Assembly: GCF_037042905.1 (NCBI RefSeq)
Contig: NC_087253.1
Coordinates: forward strand, 5,771,501-5,835,500
Source of the DNA: Lytechinus pictus
Lineage: Eukaryota > Echinodermata > Echinoidea > Temnopleuroida > Toxopneustidae
Direction: 5' to 3'
DNA length: 64,000 nt
In this document: piece by piece, positions 1 to 11,608 of the stretch
Position numbering within the stretch: the stretch's first letter is position 1
How the letters are laid out: each line of letters begins with the position of its first letter
Position numbers and translations under genes: made by a program
Notes under the pieces: generated by a model
The model's input: the letters and a program-made list of their open reading frames with translations, nothing else
Database searches by the model: none
What the model was told of the DNA's origin: nothing

Positions 1-1481
1 GAATGTTGTGTGCTGTTGTGTGATGGTTCATCATTTTTGTTATAAGACTGAAAGCCTGGTGGATGTGAGGAAGTGGCCTGGATGAAAGAAAAGTGAACAT
101 GTGTCCAATTACTGATTTGCATATTCTAAGACAATTTTTTTTCTGGATAAATTTTGCTATGCATTCCCTACATTAAGAGTAAAGGAGAAGTCCACGCAAT
201 CAAAAATTCATTTGAATTTAAAGAAAGATAACAAGATATTGCAGGAAATTTCATAAAAACTTTGATTCAAATTTATATAATTACTATTTTAAAAGTTCCG
301 TAAATATAACCTATTGTGATCAGATGAAGAGTTTCCTATCGTCAAATCTGCAAAGAATAAAAAACAAAATGCCACAAAAAATAGAAACGAATGTGATGTG
401 AGTGACAACTCTAATTTGCATATCATTGTTTTGTGAATATGACTGTTTTGAGTAAAAACAACAAGGGAAATTACTCTATTCAAATAATTTTTAGTTGATG
501 TGGACTTGACTTTTAACTCTACCCCTCCCATCCCAAAATAAGAGTAGAAATAATCTAATCAAGAACTTGAAAATCAAAAGCAGCAATTAAGAAGCAAGAT
601 TTGATAACTACAGGTCTGAATAGAATTTTTTCACAAGAAAATAAAAAGAGAAAAAAAGATGGGTAGGGACGGGGAAGGAATAAAAAAAAAATGCCCCCCC
701 AAAAAAATCCGAGTTTCGAACCAGGGTCCTCGCACATGACAAAACAATGGCCAACGCATTTGGCCACAGACCATTGCCCTATCGGCCAAGGCATTTTTAA
801 AGATATATTAAATAAAGTCCGCTCGCCGCTGTTGCCTAATAATGCTTCGGCAATTCAACTGCAATTTCAGTCATTTCGCGATGGATATTGCCGTGTTTTT
901 TTTTTGTGGTTCCTGACTTTGCTACTTAATGAAATTTCATAATTTTTGTTCAGTTATAAAGAAGAATGTCTATGCTTTATATTCATTATAATATTAATGT
1001 GACGCAAGTGTGATTTCTACGTGAAAATATGCTTTGTTTATTCACATATATTTCTTGAAAAAAAAAAAAATTCTAAGCTAAATATCGGTTACCAAAATAC
1101 GTTAAATGTGCACTTTTTTTCACTGTTCAGTAAATTCAAACTTTTATCTATATAACAAGACCAATATTAAGAGCAATAAACAATTCTAAGAGCAAAAATG
1201 CTGATTGGAAAGATCGTCTCCAATGGGCTGCTGTCAGCTCAGCTGCTCACTGCTCATTGTGTGACGTCACTCAGCTGGAGCTCGCAAGAGGACCGGTGGA
1301 AGGCAGAAATATGGCATGAAAATAAATCATTTTTGAGAGCTGATTTCTGCAAACTCTGATCACTATTTTGAAAAGTGAAGTTATATATCTGATTAGTAAT
1401 ACTTCCCCTTTACAATGATGACCACATAAAGTCATTATAAAATACTTTTGATTCTTCGGATGTATACTTTAAAGAAAGTAT
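1..1481. other. Gene-free AT-rich sequence
   Basis: No convincing coding region is visible. Open frames are under 90 codons and lack recognisable domains. A possible tRNA-derived relic lies on the minus strand near 700-790: a B-box-like GGTTCGAAACT preceded by an A-box-like TGGCC stretch, read from a C/A-rich tract. A less repetitive patch near 1200-1310 contains TGACGTCA-like sequence (CRE-like), but no linked gene is seen. Confidence 0.5.
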
Positions 1482-1812
1482 GGAAATACAAGCATTGTTT
1501 CGAGGATCATAACTTTTTCAATTCTTGACCATTTTCTGTGATTAAGGTATCAAATAAAAGAGCAGATATTGAACTTTTTAGTCATGTGACTTTCTTTATG
1601 AAATTCAGATACGCCCCGCCAAATGATTTTTTGGCATCCTTTCTTCGAATTGTTTTTGCTCACTCATGCGTGAATGAGGAATAATCTAATTAGTATCAGA
1701 TGAAAGAGGAGATTCTAAGCTTTACGTGGGTAGGTCATTTGTCTATTGTATATATGATTAAGTTATAATAAATCATCGCTAAATCTCGGTTTCGTTTTTT
1801 CTGGGACGCACT
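1482..1812. mobile_element. Solo right arm of a Tc1/mariner-like inverted-repeat element
   Basis: This stretch is a diverged copy of the right arm of the complete element at 4674-5479. Both share the block ending in TTTTTTCTGGGACGCACT, the internal TGCTCACTCATGCGTGAATG and the AGATTCTAAGCTTTAC stretch. The left arm is absent, so this is a truncated copy. The terminal CACTG is cut to CACT, where a perfect hairpin begins. The family assignment rests on the TA duplication of the complete copy. Confidence 0.65.
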
Positions 1813-1850
1813 TAAACGAATTTTCGCCCATAGGGCGAAAATTCGTTTAA
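1812..1850. repeat. Perfect 18-bp inverted repeat (3-nt loop)
   Basis: Left arm 1812-1829 and right arm 1833-1850 are exact reverse complements around ATA. The core is CGAATTTTCGCCC. It abuts the truncated end of the Tc1-like arm at 1812. It could be a palindromic rearrangement scar or a tiny hairpin element. Confidence 0.85.
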
Positions 1851-1888
1851 ATATTACTGTCCAAGGATGTTTTTATACTTGTTTGAAC

Positions 1889-2068
1889 CTATATATATAT
1901 ATATATATATATGAACAAATAAACTTTGATGGAACTATACAATGCATTAGCTCTGTCTCTCTCTCTTTCTCTCTACATGTACATACATTTATATATTTAG
2001 GTGAGAGATGGGATAGCCATGAGAGCAACGGTTAGAAAGGAGCGAAAGAGAGAGAGAGAGAGAGAAGG
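1889..2068. repeat. Microsatellite cluster (AT)n, (TC)n, (AG)n
   Basis: A run of AT dinucleotides at about 1889-1912 is followed by a TC-rich run at about 1949-1974 and an AG run at about 2046-2066. These are simple repeats only. Confidence 0.85.
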
Positions 2069-3610
2069 GAGAGAAGTAGAAGAAAGAAACTCGTTGAAGA
2101 GTTTAACAAATGAGAAAAAATATATTACTGCCTGTTGAGCTGCAGGTGCCATCGCCATCTTCTCTCAGCGAGATCAGTCTTACCCCGCAAGATTTCTAGA
2201 AAATACTCTCAGTGATTCGTCGCAGTCAATTCAGTGAATTTGCAAAGAGCGGTGTTTATTCTCAAAGAGCTGAAGCAAAGTCTATATCAGGTGGTCTGCA
2301 AAGTGTGCGTATCGATGAAAGTGAAAATCGTCCGAGTAAATTTGTAGTTATTGCTGCAATTCTAGCTCAAGTTGATGCTTCCAATACTGCTTTTTGGACG
2401 AGACAACAAAGTATGATTTACCCAAATGACTGGAGGAGTATTTATATTATAGCTGAGCGTGAACGAGAGTCTCCTTGTTTTCTTGATTAAGAAAGATAAT
2501 GATCGATGCACTGGTTTTTCAGGGAATTGCTAGTAAATTTCCTGGATTTTCAGCAACCTTATCATGACTACGCACTCTCACACAAACCTCGAATGCGCAT
2601 GTCAAAAGCACGATGTTGATTGGTTATTGGACTTTGCAATATTGCCCAATTAAAATGCAGTTAGTACGCAAGCGTATTAGTCCGGCGGCCCAGGACATTC
2701 AACCGAAAGCCGGACAAGCAAATGACCCCAGAGCTGGATTGCATGGACCCTGAAGTTAACAAAAATGCATTGCTGCCGGGTTTTATCCGTGGTCTTCCCG
2801 CCGAAATGATGTGATATATGACGTCACTACAAAAATTGCCCCATTTCACCATTTTTTTTGGACATTCTACACATAGCATGAAGTCAAGGGAAAATATTTT
2901 TCACCATGTATATAGCTGATGTTTGCGAACGACATGCCTACTTTATTGATGTTTCATGTATTTAGCTTGATATCAAATCTTCCAAACAACATTATGTCTC
3001 TGCTAATAAATAAATTATTTCTGCAAAGACTGATTGCCCACTTGGCAGTCTATAGGCTGCTTTTTCAGCCTAGTTTTTCAATGACGAACGTACACAATGT
3101 ATAAATGCATTATTGTAGTCGAGTCGGAAATGGGGGTTCCTGTGCACATCATAATATATTTTTAATACTTTTTTGTATTGCCCGAAGTGTCTAGTTAATT
3201 AATCTTGATGTTCCCTTTGCCAAATCGTGTCCCACGGGGTTCAAAATTGATAACTTTCTGGAGAGTCCGGTTAATATATTTTGAAATATATATGAAAATT
3301 TATCTCGAAATTGTCATGTTTTTAGTCCAGAATTTGCATGTGCATTGATGTCTATCTGTTTAATCTTTAACATCAACATTAACATCAATGCATAATATCA
3401 ACATTCGATATGAAAGGCGATAAACCGAGGATATTGAAACGCTTCATGACAGTATGAATGTCTTAATTTGCTTAGTTATCATGGTTAAAGGGAAAATACC
3501 ATGTATTACTCGATTATTGCGATAAAATGACACCACAAACCAACTTATATATCTTAGTCACAACAGCAAGAGCCTGTGGATGGTATCCTTTCCTTATCAC
3601 TAGAAAAGAT
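2069..3610. other. Non-coding or unassigned sequence
   Basis: No gene is supported. A 92-codon open frame at 2212-2490 (+) begins at GTG, contains its first ATG late, and matches no family I recognise. The rest is AT-rich with many short stops in all frames. Confidence 0.4.
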
Positions 3611-3619
3611 CATGCTTTT

Positions 3620-4440
3620 AGGAGCCCCCAATGTGGCAAGATGGTGCTCAGGCTATGTAAAAAACAACGTTTATTTTATTGAAATCACTTGGAGACAAAA
3701 GAGTAAGCTTTTCTCTATCAGCTACATTATAAATAAGTGAGGGCACAGCAAAGCCTACCACCCCCTCTTTCCGGGGCCACCAAAGTCCCCCATCCCTTTT
3801 TCGTATTTTGCCCATTTCTTGGAAAATTCGCCATTTTGGAGCCCCATTGAGGGAAAAACATTTTTGTGCTTTACGGTCAGGCCACTTTTATTGTTTTTCA
3901 ACCACTTGGAGTTGAAAGATTAGAGAGACTTTCCTATATCTCCTACATATAAGGAAGTGCTGGTACAGCGAAGCCTTAACCCTCAAGGTGCTGCCGAAGT
4001 TACCCACCCCTTATACGCATTTTACCTATCTATTGGAAAATATGCCATTTTGGAGCCCCTATTGAGGCAAAAGCGTTTCTGCTATGAAGGAAATCCACTT
4101 ATTTTTTTAGAAATACCATGGAGACGAAAGAGTAGAGTTTTATCTATCAGCTACATAATAAAGAAGTGCTGGCATAGTAACGCCTACCCCCGATGGGGAC
4201 TGCCGAAGTTACCCACCCCTTTTACGTATTTTACATAAATTTTATGGGAACATATGCCATTTTGGAGCCCCCGTTGAGCCAAAAGCGTTTCTGCTATGTA
4301 AGTAAATCCACTTTTATTGTTTTGGAACTACGTGGAGACAAAAGAGGAGAGTTTCTTTTATCTGCTTCATATAAAAAAGTGCTGGCACGGCAAAGCCTAC
4401 CCCCTCTGGCGACTGTCGAAGTTATCCTCCCCTTTTACGC
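3620..4440 (+). repeat. Tandem repeat, ~213-bp unit, about 4 degenerate copies
   Basis: The landmark AAGTG(C)TGG/AAGTGAGGG recurs near 3735, 3954, 4164 and 4377 (spacings about 219, 210, 212). Each is followed by an AAGCCTACCCCC stretch and then CCATTTTGGAGCCCC about 85 bp later. Copies differ by substitutions and small indels, so the array is old. Short open frames that run through it share peptide repeats only because the DNA repeats. Confidence 0.8.
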
Positions 4441-4626
4441 ATAAATAAATTAAAAAAATAATGCATTTATATAGCGCAAAAACTATTTCTATATATAAGA
4501 TAGCCAGGCGCGATTGGTCCATAGCGCGTGACGTGATATGATCGAAATCAATGTATTTTTCCAGCCGGTCCACCTTCGATAAATACATTGACCAACTGAT
4601 CCATGAATTTATTTTTCTACGTGTAT

Positions 4627-5545
4627 TGCACCCTCTTGTGGATTAGATATGAACTACACGGAAATAATATATACAGTGCGGCCCAGAAAAAACTAAAGCG
4701 AGATTAAGCAATGATTTATCATAACTTAATCACAAATACAATAGAAATTACCTACCAATGTAAAGCTTAGAATCTCCTCTTTCATCTGATATTAATTAGA
4801 TTATTCCCCATCCACGCATGAGTGAGCAAAAACAATTTGAAGAAAGGATACCAAAAACTCATTTGGCGGGGGGTATCTGAATTTCAAAAAGAAAATCACA
4901 TTTTTTTGGCTTTTTTATTTGATACCTTAATCACAAAAAATGGTCAAGAAGTAAAAAAGTTATATTCCTCAAAACATTGCTTGTATTTCCATAATTTCAG
5001 TAAATAAACGTGTTTTCACCGGTTTCCCACAGAAGCTATCGCATGGTTTAACAAAAGACTTGATGCATGGCTGATCGTCAACAAAACGGAGTGTCAATGT
5101 GCGTTTGAACGCTAGCATGTAGAACCTTTTAATTTTATGAAATTATTGAAATTCAAGCCTTATTTCAAATGATTAGAACTTTGTTATTTCTCGACCATTT
5201 TCTGTAATTGAGGTATCAAATTAAAGAGCAGATATTGAACTTTTTAAAAATGTGGTTTTCTTTTTGAAACCCAGATATAGCCCGCCAAATGACTTTTTGG
5301 TATCCCCTCTTCAAAATTGTTTTGCTCACCCATGCGTGAATGAAAAATAATCTAAGTAATTTTAGATGAAAATGGAGATTCTAAGCTTTACAATGGTAGG
5401 TCATTTGTCTATTGTATTTGTGATTAAGTTATGATAAATCATCGCTTAATCTCTGTTTCGTTTTTTCTGGGACGCACTGTATATATTATTTCCGTGTACA
5501 TGGTGTACAGTAGTTGGTAACATCTAATTCACAAGAGGGCGCCAT
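4627..5545. repeat. Outer inverted repeat around the Tc1-like element
   Basis: The flanks of the inner element are themselves inverted: CCCTCTTGTG and ACACGGAAATAATATA on the left, with their reverse complements on the right, the right arm carrying about 20 extra bases. This suggests a host foldback element into which the inner element inserted, or a longer composite element. Confidence 0.6.
4674..5479. mobile_element. Tc1/mariner-like non-autonomous element with ~320-bp inverted ends
   Basis: The 806-bp element starts CAGTGCGGCCCAGAAAAAAC and ends with the matching inverted GTTTTTTCTGGGACGCACTG. It is flanked by TA on both sides (4672-4673, 5480-5481), the target duplication of Tc1/mariner elements. 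The inverted arms run about 4674-4993 and 5147-5479 with scattered differences. No transposase frame is present, so it must be mobilised in trans. A solo arm of the same family is at 1482-1812. Confidence 0.75.
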
Positions 5546-6330
5546 ACACGTAGACTGTGACATTATGCGCTCGACGCTCTTGGTGCGTGAGTTTTATAAA
5601 TTGCACAAATCATTCACAACTGATTATAAGCATGCAAGTGTAGTAACTTTTGTCACATTATTAGCAGTATGAATTATGCAAGAAAATACCCCAAAAGTCA
5701 ATTGCACAGCTAAAAATTTACGAGTTAAAGTCCAATGTCTGACAGATTTCTGTCATGTCTGTGAAACTTCAATTTTCTGCAGTCACAGCTAAGCCTTGAA
5801 ATTGAGGTTGTCTTTTTGAAATATTTTATTCGACTTTGCTTGAAGTCTAATGTATTATTCGTAGACCGACTGGGCGTGTTTTAACTGTGTTTTTGCTTCA
5901 GTTGCATCTACGAAAAACAAAGAAGAGTAAGGAAAAAAAAATGGTATAATGAATAGTCATTTTGAATCAAAGCTTCGCTGAAAACTCAATTCTCTCTTAT
6001 CAACGAATGTACAATGTTAGAATAAACTCATCTCAATAAATTCCAAGTAAGACGTGTGTTAGTTGTGACCAATAAATGATCACGATTCTTCGAAACCGAA
6101 AGCATCTATTCAATTTCTTTGAATGTGATTACCAAGATCTGCATCGTTCAAGGATGTAAAGTGTTATCATAAACTCACCACCAAAACAGAAAGGTTCTTT
6201 TATTTTTCTTTTAAACACATTCAATGTGATTACAATCAAATTGCAAAGAATCTTTAGTTTAGACATGCACATAGACAGTCCTTATCTGCAAGTTATAACT
6301 GATATCTACTTTGCATTATCTTTTTGTGTG
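5546..6330. other. Unassigned AT-rich sequence
   Basis: No open frame above 60 codons with coding character and no repeat structure recognised by eye. Confidence 0.4.
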
Positions 6331-6550
6331 GAGCGTTGTGGCCCAGTGGATTAGTCTTCTGACTTTGAAACAGAGGGTCGTCAGTGGGTTCGAATCCCAG
6401 CCGCGGCGTAATTTCATTCGGCAAGAAATTTGTCCGCATTGTGCTGCACTCAACTCAGGTGAGGTGAATGGGTACCCGGCAGGATTAATTCCTTAAATGC
6501 ATGAGCGCTGAAAGGCAGCTCGAGCTAAATCCGGGGTAATAATAATAACG
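6331..6550 (+). mobile_element. tRNA-derived SINE
   Basis: The head (6331-6405) has a pol III A box (GTGGCCCAGTGGATTAG) and B box (GGTTCGAATCCC) in tRNA-like spacing. It is followed by a tRNA-unrelated body containing CAGGTGAGGTGAATGGGTA and a (TAA)n tail at about 6537-6547. A second copy is at 58470-58777. The cloverleaf is degenerate, so this is a SINE and not a tRNA gene. Similar SINEs are, to my recollection, common in sea urchins. Confidence 0.8.
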
Positions 6551-7710
6551 ACGCACCTCAGAATGGAATATTTCTAGATAGATGGCGCTATTTTAATTCA
6601 TATTATCATTATTATTATTATCTACCAGTGTAATGATGGAATCTGTTTTGATCCTTAGTTACACTGGTGTATAGATGTGAGGGGCCTGTGGCCATGAACC
6701 CTAAGTTACAGGACTAAGTTGAGAGAGAGGGAGGAAAAAGAGAGAAAAATTAAGAAAATAAATTCAAAACACTAAAATATCATATTAATATTATGCCGAA
6801 ATGTATTGAAAAAAGGAGTTTTGTAAATAAAAAAGGTCAAAATTTTTGTTCCATCTGTCATCTTTTTAGACCTTTTGCTCTATTCTTCAATTCTGGCCTC
6901 ATTCATTTTTAGGCTCATTGGGCCACTGCTTAATTAGTTTCTCCTAAATTTCCTTCTTTTGATCACCAGCAGAAAAATCCAATATTGTGCATTTCGCATT
7001 AGAGATATAATTTTGTTTTACCCTGCTTGTTTAGCTACAATGAAAATTGGATTTCCTTTTTTTTGCTTCCAAACCCTTTCGCTTATTGTGTTCCTTATAA
7101 ACAACAAAAGAGAGTTATGATGATGCATGTACATGATACAAAAGCGATATAATTTTGCTTTATTCTCTCCTCTTCATCTACCATTATAAAGATGTATCCC
7201 CATGCAATTTTAAATTATATATCCTCATTTACTTGCCACACCTAACCAGTAAAGAATGGTCAACGTCATTTGTTTTCTCAATTATTCCAAGAAAATAATC
7301 AATTCAATCTAAGGGGCACGTTCCTTGGGCGGCACATTGATGGGGCACAAAATACAAAATAAAAAAATAAAAAGGAGAATACACTGTTAGAATATTTATC
7401 CTTAAAATAAAAGAAGTTCCTGCAGCAGAGTCTCGAGAACACCTGAACTCTTACCAGAATGCGTAATCTTACAAGAAATTGGTATTTGGTATATGGAACC
7501 TTACAAAGTTCCTTAGAGAAAACACCCTTTTACACTTTTTAAACAGACCCGTTCTGTTAAATTGCAGAACATTTCCTGTTTTATGAATTTACAGAATGAT
7601 TCTGTTATTGCTTTCTGCAAATATTTCTTTTTCCCCCTGAAAAATGTTTTTTTTTAACAGTGTAGGAAGGGGGGGGGGGGAGATTTCTTTTCCCCCGCTT
7701 TGAAGTGAAT
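6551..7710. other. Unassigned sequence with low-complexity runs
   Basis: Includes a short (ATT)n stretch near 6603-6622, GA-rich sequence near 6720-6750 and a G run near 7668-7681. No gene is supported. Confidence 0.4.
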
Positions 7711-8216
7711 TTAAATGACAAGTCCACACCAAATCGGATGTAAAATAATAAAGTTAGGACATTTTAACGTTTTGTTTAATTTCACAAAACAGTTATGTGC
7801 ACATCCTGGTCGGTGTGTAAATGAGACTGATGACATCATCCACTCACTATTTATTTTGTATTTCATTACATGAAATATGAAATATTCAAATTTTCTCCTC
7901 ACTGTCAAGAGAACAACGATTAATTCTTTTCTAAAGATCTTGAGTTAGCATTGTTTAAAACTAGATGGTTTAGTCAATTTGGTCCCGAACCTGTAAAAAA
8001 ATGAAATATGTTATAATTCAAACAATAAAAAAAACACACAAATAAATAGTGAGTGAAGGTCATCATCGACTTTTTCATCACTGTTTTGTAAAAATAAGCA
8101 AAACCTTTCATGCTATAACTTTTTTAATTTTACCTCCGATTTTGATGATATTTCCAGTGTTATGCTAATTTGATTTTTCTCGATTTATTCAAATCAAACT
8201 CTTTCTTGACATTTAA
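7711..8216. mobile_element. MITE with TTAA ends (TTAAATGACAAGTCCA family)
   Basis: Starts TTAAATGACAAGTCCA and ends CTTGACATTTAA, an inverted terminal repeat. Internally it shares blocks (ATCCTGGTCGGTGTGTAAATGAG, CACTCACTATTT, ATTTATTCAAATCAA) with elements at 52044-52697 and 55808-56354. There is no coding capacity. A TTAA target fits piggyBac- or Kolobok-mobilised MITEs; this is inference. Confidence 0.65.
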
Positions 8217-9935
8217 TGCATCAAACCGTTATTGTGGGCTTCAAAAACCATCCTGAGCATTTGGTGGGCTCGGAAAAGTGAATTATAATCGAATTTCCGC
8301 AAACATACTAGATTTAGATTCATTTATTTCCGTTCAAAATATTTTTAAAATATAATCAAAATATCAATACATTTTGAATATTTTACAGACAGTTCAATGA
8401 CATTTCATAACAAATATTAAAGGTAAATTTAACAAAATCAAAGTGAGTTGCAATTATTTTATCTATAAAAAGAATGTGTAAATGAACGGAGGGACTTGCC
8501 AAGAAAAGCAAAGCTTTGTATAAGAGCCAAGTCCTTAAACTTAGTTTGAATACTAATTATAAACAAACTATATATACAACTAAATACAAAAATGGAGACA
8601 GACACGGAAGACGAGCTTAAAAGAAGTTATATACAAAATATCAAAATAAAGCGAATAAGCAACACAAATATGAGAAAGTAGTTCAAATAATAATAATGTC
8701 CAATGATTTCAAAAATGATAATGATAAAATATATTTAAAAAAAGCGTAGTGTCATTGGATTTCGTTTTCAGCCTTAGAATTTTAATTTGTCATGTACTGT
8801 CCCCTCTCCGTGTTTTTTTGTATTTTCATTTAAAATTAGCAATTTAGCTACATTACACAGATTCAGTAATTCGGCAAGTAGAAACCTAAAGATAAATATT
8901 ATATCCTGAAATTTTCAGCCCATGCCATGCTTGAAAATAAAAAAGATTTTGCCAGTTGCCTGTAGGGAAAAAGTTCATCGACACTTGCGTTTGCAGAATT
9001 AAAAACAAGTGATAATAAGCCTTTGTAGCAGGTCAGTGTTTTGAATTATACTCGAGAATCGTCTGAATGTCAAGTATTAAAAAAAGGCGTAGAGGTCTTA
9101 AGTAATATAAAGTTTAATGAGTATACCGTCATTCATGCCATAAAAAAACAAATTATACAAAACATTCGATTGCCCCGGCTCCCAATATATCACATATTAT
9201 TTAAACAGTTGCTGGAAAATATAGGTCTTAAAAGCCAAGTCCACCGCCAGAAAATTAATTTGAATAAAAGAAAATTCCATCAAGCATAATACTAAGAAAA
9301 AAATCATCACAAACGGATGTATAATCTCGCTTCATTGCGTTAGGAGTTGTTAATCCTTGATTATTTTCTTCTGGGAACCTATATGTCTATAAGCTTTGCT
9401 TTTTAATAGGTTCCTCATATTTCACTTAATTGTATTTCCTTGTAAAATACTACAACTATGTATTTTTTGTCATCATGTTCTCATAATTATGTTCAAGATG
9501 TATGTTTTTGTGGAATGTGAGACAATAAATCTAATAAAATCAAATAATAGGAAAATGATGACATTTCGCTCAGGTTCATTGTAGGATTGTGAAACTTTGT
9601 TTTGAAATCGTACAAATAATCCCATATCAATATTTGAAATACGATATCACTAAACACAGACCTTGATAAATAACGAATATTTCAAGCATTATGTTATATA
9701 CAAGATAAACAATGTACATGAGACACTATCAATGCTATTAACTAATATCATAATTCATTAAATTGAATTGAATTGAGTTTAAAACTTAATTGAAAATTAT
9801 TGAAGAGGATATTGGTAGAGATATGAAGAACACGAAGAAATTGGTGAAATGGAAGAACATGATATTATAATGAAATGATAAAAATGGCTGAAATCAATCA
9901 ATGTGAAGGCCAAAGTGATATGACAAACATGAACA
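8217..9935. other. Gene-free sequence with a dispersed-repeat relic and a half MITE
   Basis: Roughly 8320-8560 resembles 59316-59560: both read through ACAA/TAAC-rich sequence into a block with AAAGCAAAGC, as in the ends of a dispersed retroposon family (low confidence). Around 9229-9290 a half MITE begins AAGTCCACCGCCAGAAAATT. Open frames are short and AT-driven. Confidence 0.35.
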
Positions 9936-9939
9936 CGTT

Positions 9940-9942
<3 letters not shown>

Positions 9943-9981
<39 letters not shown>

Positions 9982-9987
9982 TAAATG

Positions 9988-10019
<32 letters not shown>
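9943..10019. repeat. (TA)n microsatellite
   Basis: Two TA dinucleotide runs separated by a short AAATATAAATG-type interruption. Confidence 0.9.
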
Positions 10020-10021
10020 AT

Positions 10022-10124
10022 GAGATGAAGCGAGTCCAACTCAACAGACGACGCAGGACACCGTGATTTGATTTGATTTGATTTGGTGTCCTGCGTCGTC
10101 TGCTGAGTGGACTCGCTTCATCTC
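10022..10124. repeat. ~40-bp inverted repeat with ATTTG-repeat loop
   Basis: Left arm 10022-10062 and right arm 10085-10124 pair with one mismatch and one single-base indel. Both contain GACGACGCAGGACACC or its complement. The 22-nt loop is GTG followed by (ATTTG)n. It sits between two TA microsatellites next to a larger foldback. Confidence 0.85.
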
Positions 10125-10206
10125 CTTATGTTTAATATTCACAACTCAACAGCGATCGGTAGAAGTAAACTTATCATCACACACTATACATATATATATA
10201 TATATA

Positions 10207-11341
10207 GCTATATGCAGCAATGGAGATACACACCTGAAAGTCGACCCTGAGTCAACCGACTTGGAGTCAATTTACTCAGGGTCATGTTCAGAACTTTTTT
10301 TTGAGCTCGGAATGCTTTCACGATGGGAAACACAGTTGGGGGGTGTGATCGCTTATTAGAACAGCCAGCCAGCCCAGATGTCAGGAAACTGCCACTCGTT
10401 AGACCTTCATCCATATAATCGTGGTAATTAAAGGGGAAGTTCACCCTGACAAAAAGTTTATTGTAAAAATAGCAGAAAAAATAATAAAAAATATTGCCGA
10501 AGGTTTGAGAAAAATTCATCAAATAATTAAAAAGTTATTAGAATTTCAATTATTTGATTTGTGACGTCATATGCGAGCAGCATTTATACATAGCGAATGG
10601 TAAAAAATCAATGAAATGTCATTTTCTCAGAAAATTGAAAATGGTTTTTACTGTACCTTTTGTATATCAATAGACAAATCATTTCACACCCGATCTTGAA
10701 TAGAAAAAAAATTAAGTCATCAGGAACCATATAAAATTTGAAATTCATGCATTTTATATTACATAACACATGGGGCAGCTGCTCGTTTATGACGTCACAA
10801 ATCCAAAACTTTGAACTCTAATAACTTTCTTATTCTTTAACGGATTTTCCTCAAACCTTCACCAATATTTTTTACTATTTTTTCTGCTATTTTTACAACA
10901 AAGTTTTCTTCAGGGTGAACTTCCCCTTTAACCGTGTATTTCACCATAGTCACCGGACTAGGGTGATTTATGGTCTAAATATTTCTCCAAATGAATTGTG
11001 AAAACAGAAAGTATACAATTACCACGATTATATGGATGAAGGTCTAACGAGTGGCAGTTTCCTGACATCTGGGCACAGACTGGAACCTAAAAAAAACCGA
11101 AAAGTTCTCTCCTTCTACCCCCGTCTCGATCGGCCATTTTTGTTTTAAAAATCGTAACGAAATGGCCGATCGAGAATGTACGTAGTGGCTGTTCTAATAA
11201 GCGATCACACCCTCAACTGTGTTTCCCATCGTGAAAGCACTCCGAGCTCAATTTTTTTTTAAAGTTCTGAACATGACCCTGAGTAAATTGACTTCAAGAC
11301 GGTTGAGTCAGGGTCGACTTTCAGGTGTGTATCTCCATTGC

Positions 11342-11346
<5 letters not shown>
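10207..11346. mobile_element. Foldback element with ~220-bp inverted arms
   Basis: The sequence at 10207-10427 returns inverted at about 11018-11346, including CCTGAGTCAACCGACTTGGAG-like and CCTTCATCCATATAATCGTGG blocks. The right arm has an extra segment (about 11085-11185) that contains its own hairpin around GATCGGCCATTT. The centre holds a TTAA MITE (10428-10931). Both outer edges abut TA microsatellites. No coding capacity. Confidence 0.75.
10428..10931. mobile_element. MITE with TTAAAGGGGAAGTTCACC ends
   Basis: Begins TTAAAGGGGAAGTTCACC and ends with its inverted form, CAGGGTGAACTTCCCCTTTAA. Inner blocks are also inverted (GCAGAAAAAATA versus TATTTTTTCTGC, and GTGACGTCATATG versus ATGACGTCACAAATC). 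It is flanked by TTAA and lies in the spacer of the larger foldback. Confidence 0.75.
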
Positions 11347-11379
<33 letters not shown>

Positions 11380-11401
11380 TATACAATTTAATATAAATTT
11401 A

Positions 11402-11441
<40 letters not shown>

Positions 11442-11443
11442 AC

Positions 11444-11492
<49 letters not shown>

Positions 11493-11560
11493 CATACAAT
11501 TATATATATATATATATATATATATATCTATGAGGGTGTGTGTGTGTGTGTGTGTAAATG
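11344..11560. repeat. (TA)n and (GT)n microsatellites
   Basis: Long TA runs with ACATA interruptions reach to about 11527, then (GT)n at about 11536-11556. They lie just 3' of gene 1. Confidence 0.9.
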
Positions 11561-11608
11561 GAGGGTTGTAAATTGTAAATTTTTAGCAAACGGAACAAGA
11601 GTGTGGAT

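Noticed and set aside
2212-2490. 92-codon frame with mixed composition
   Set aside because: Begins with GTG, has no early ATG, no recognisable domain and no paired splice sites I could justify.
9797-10066. Ile/Tyr-repeat frames on both strands
   Set aside because: Translations of the (TA)n microsatellite.
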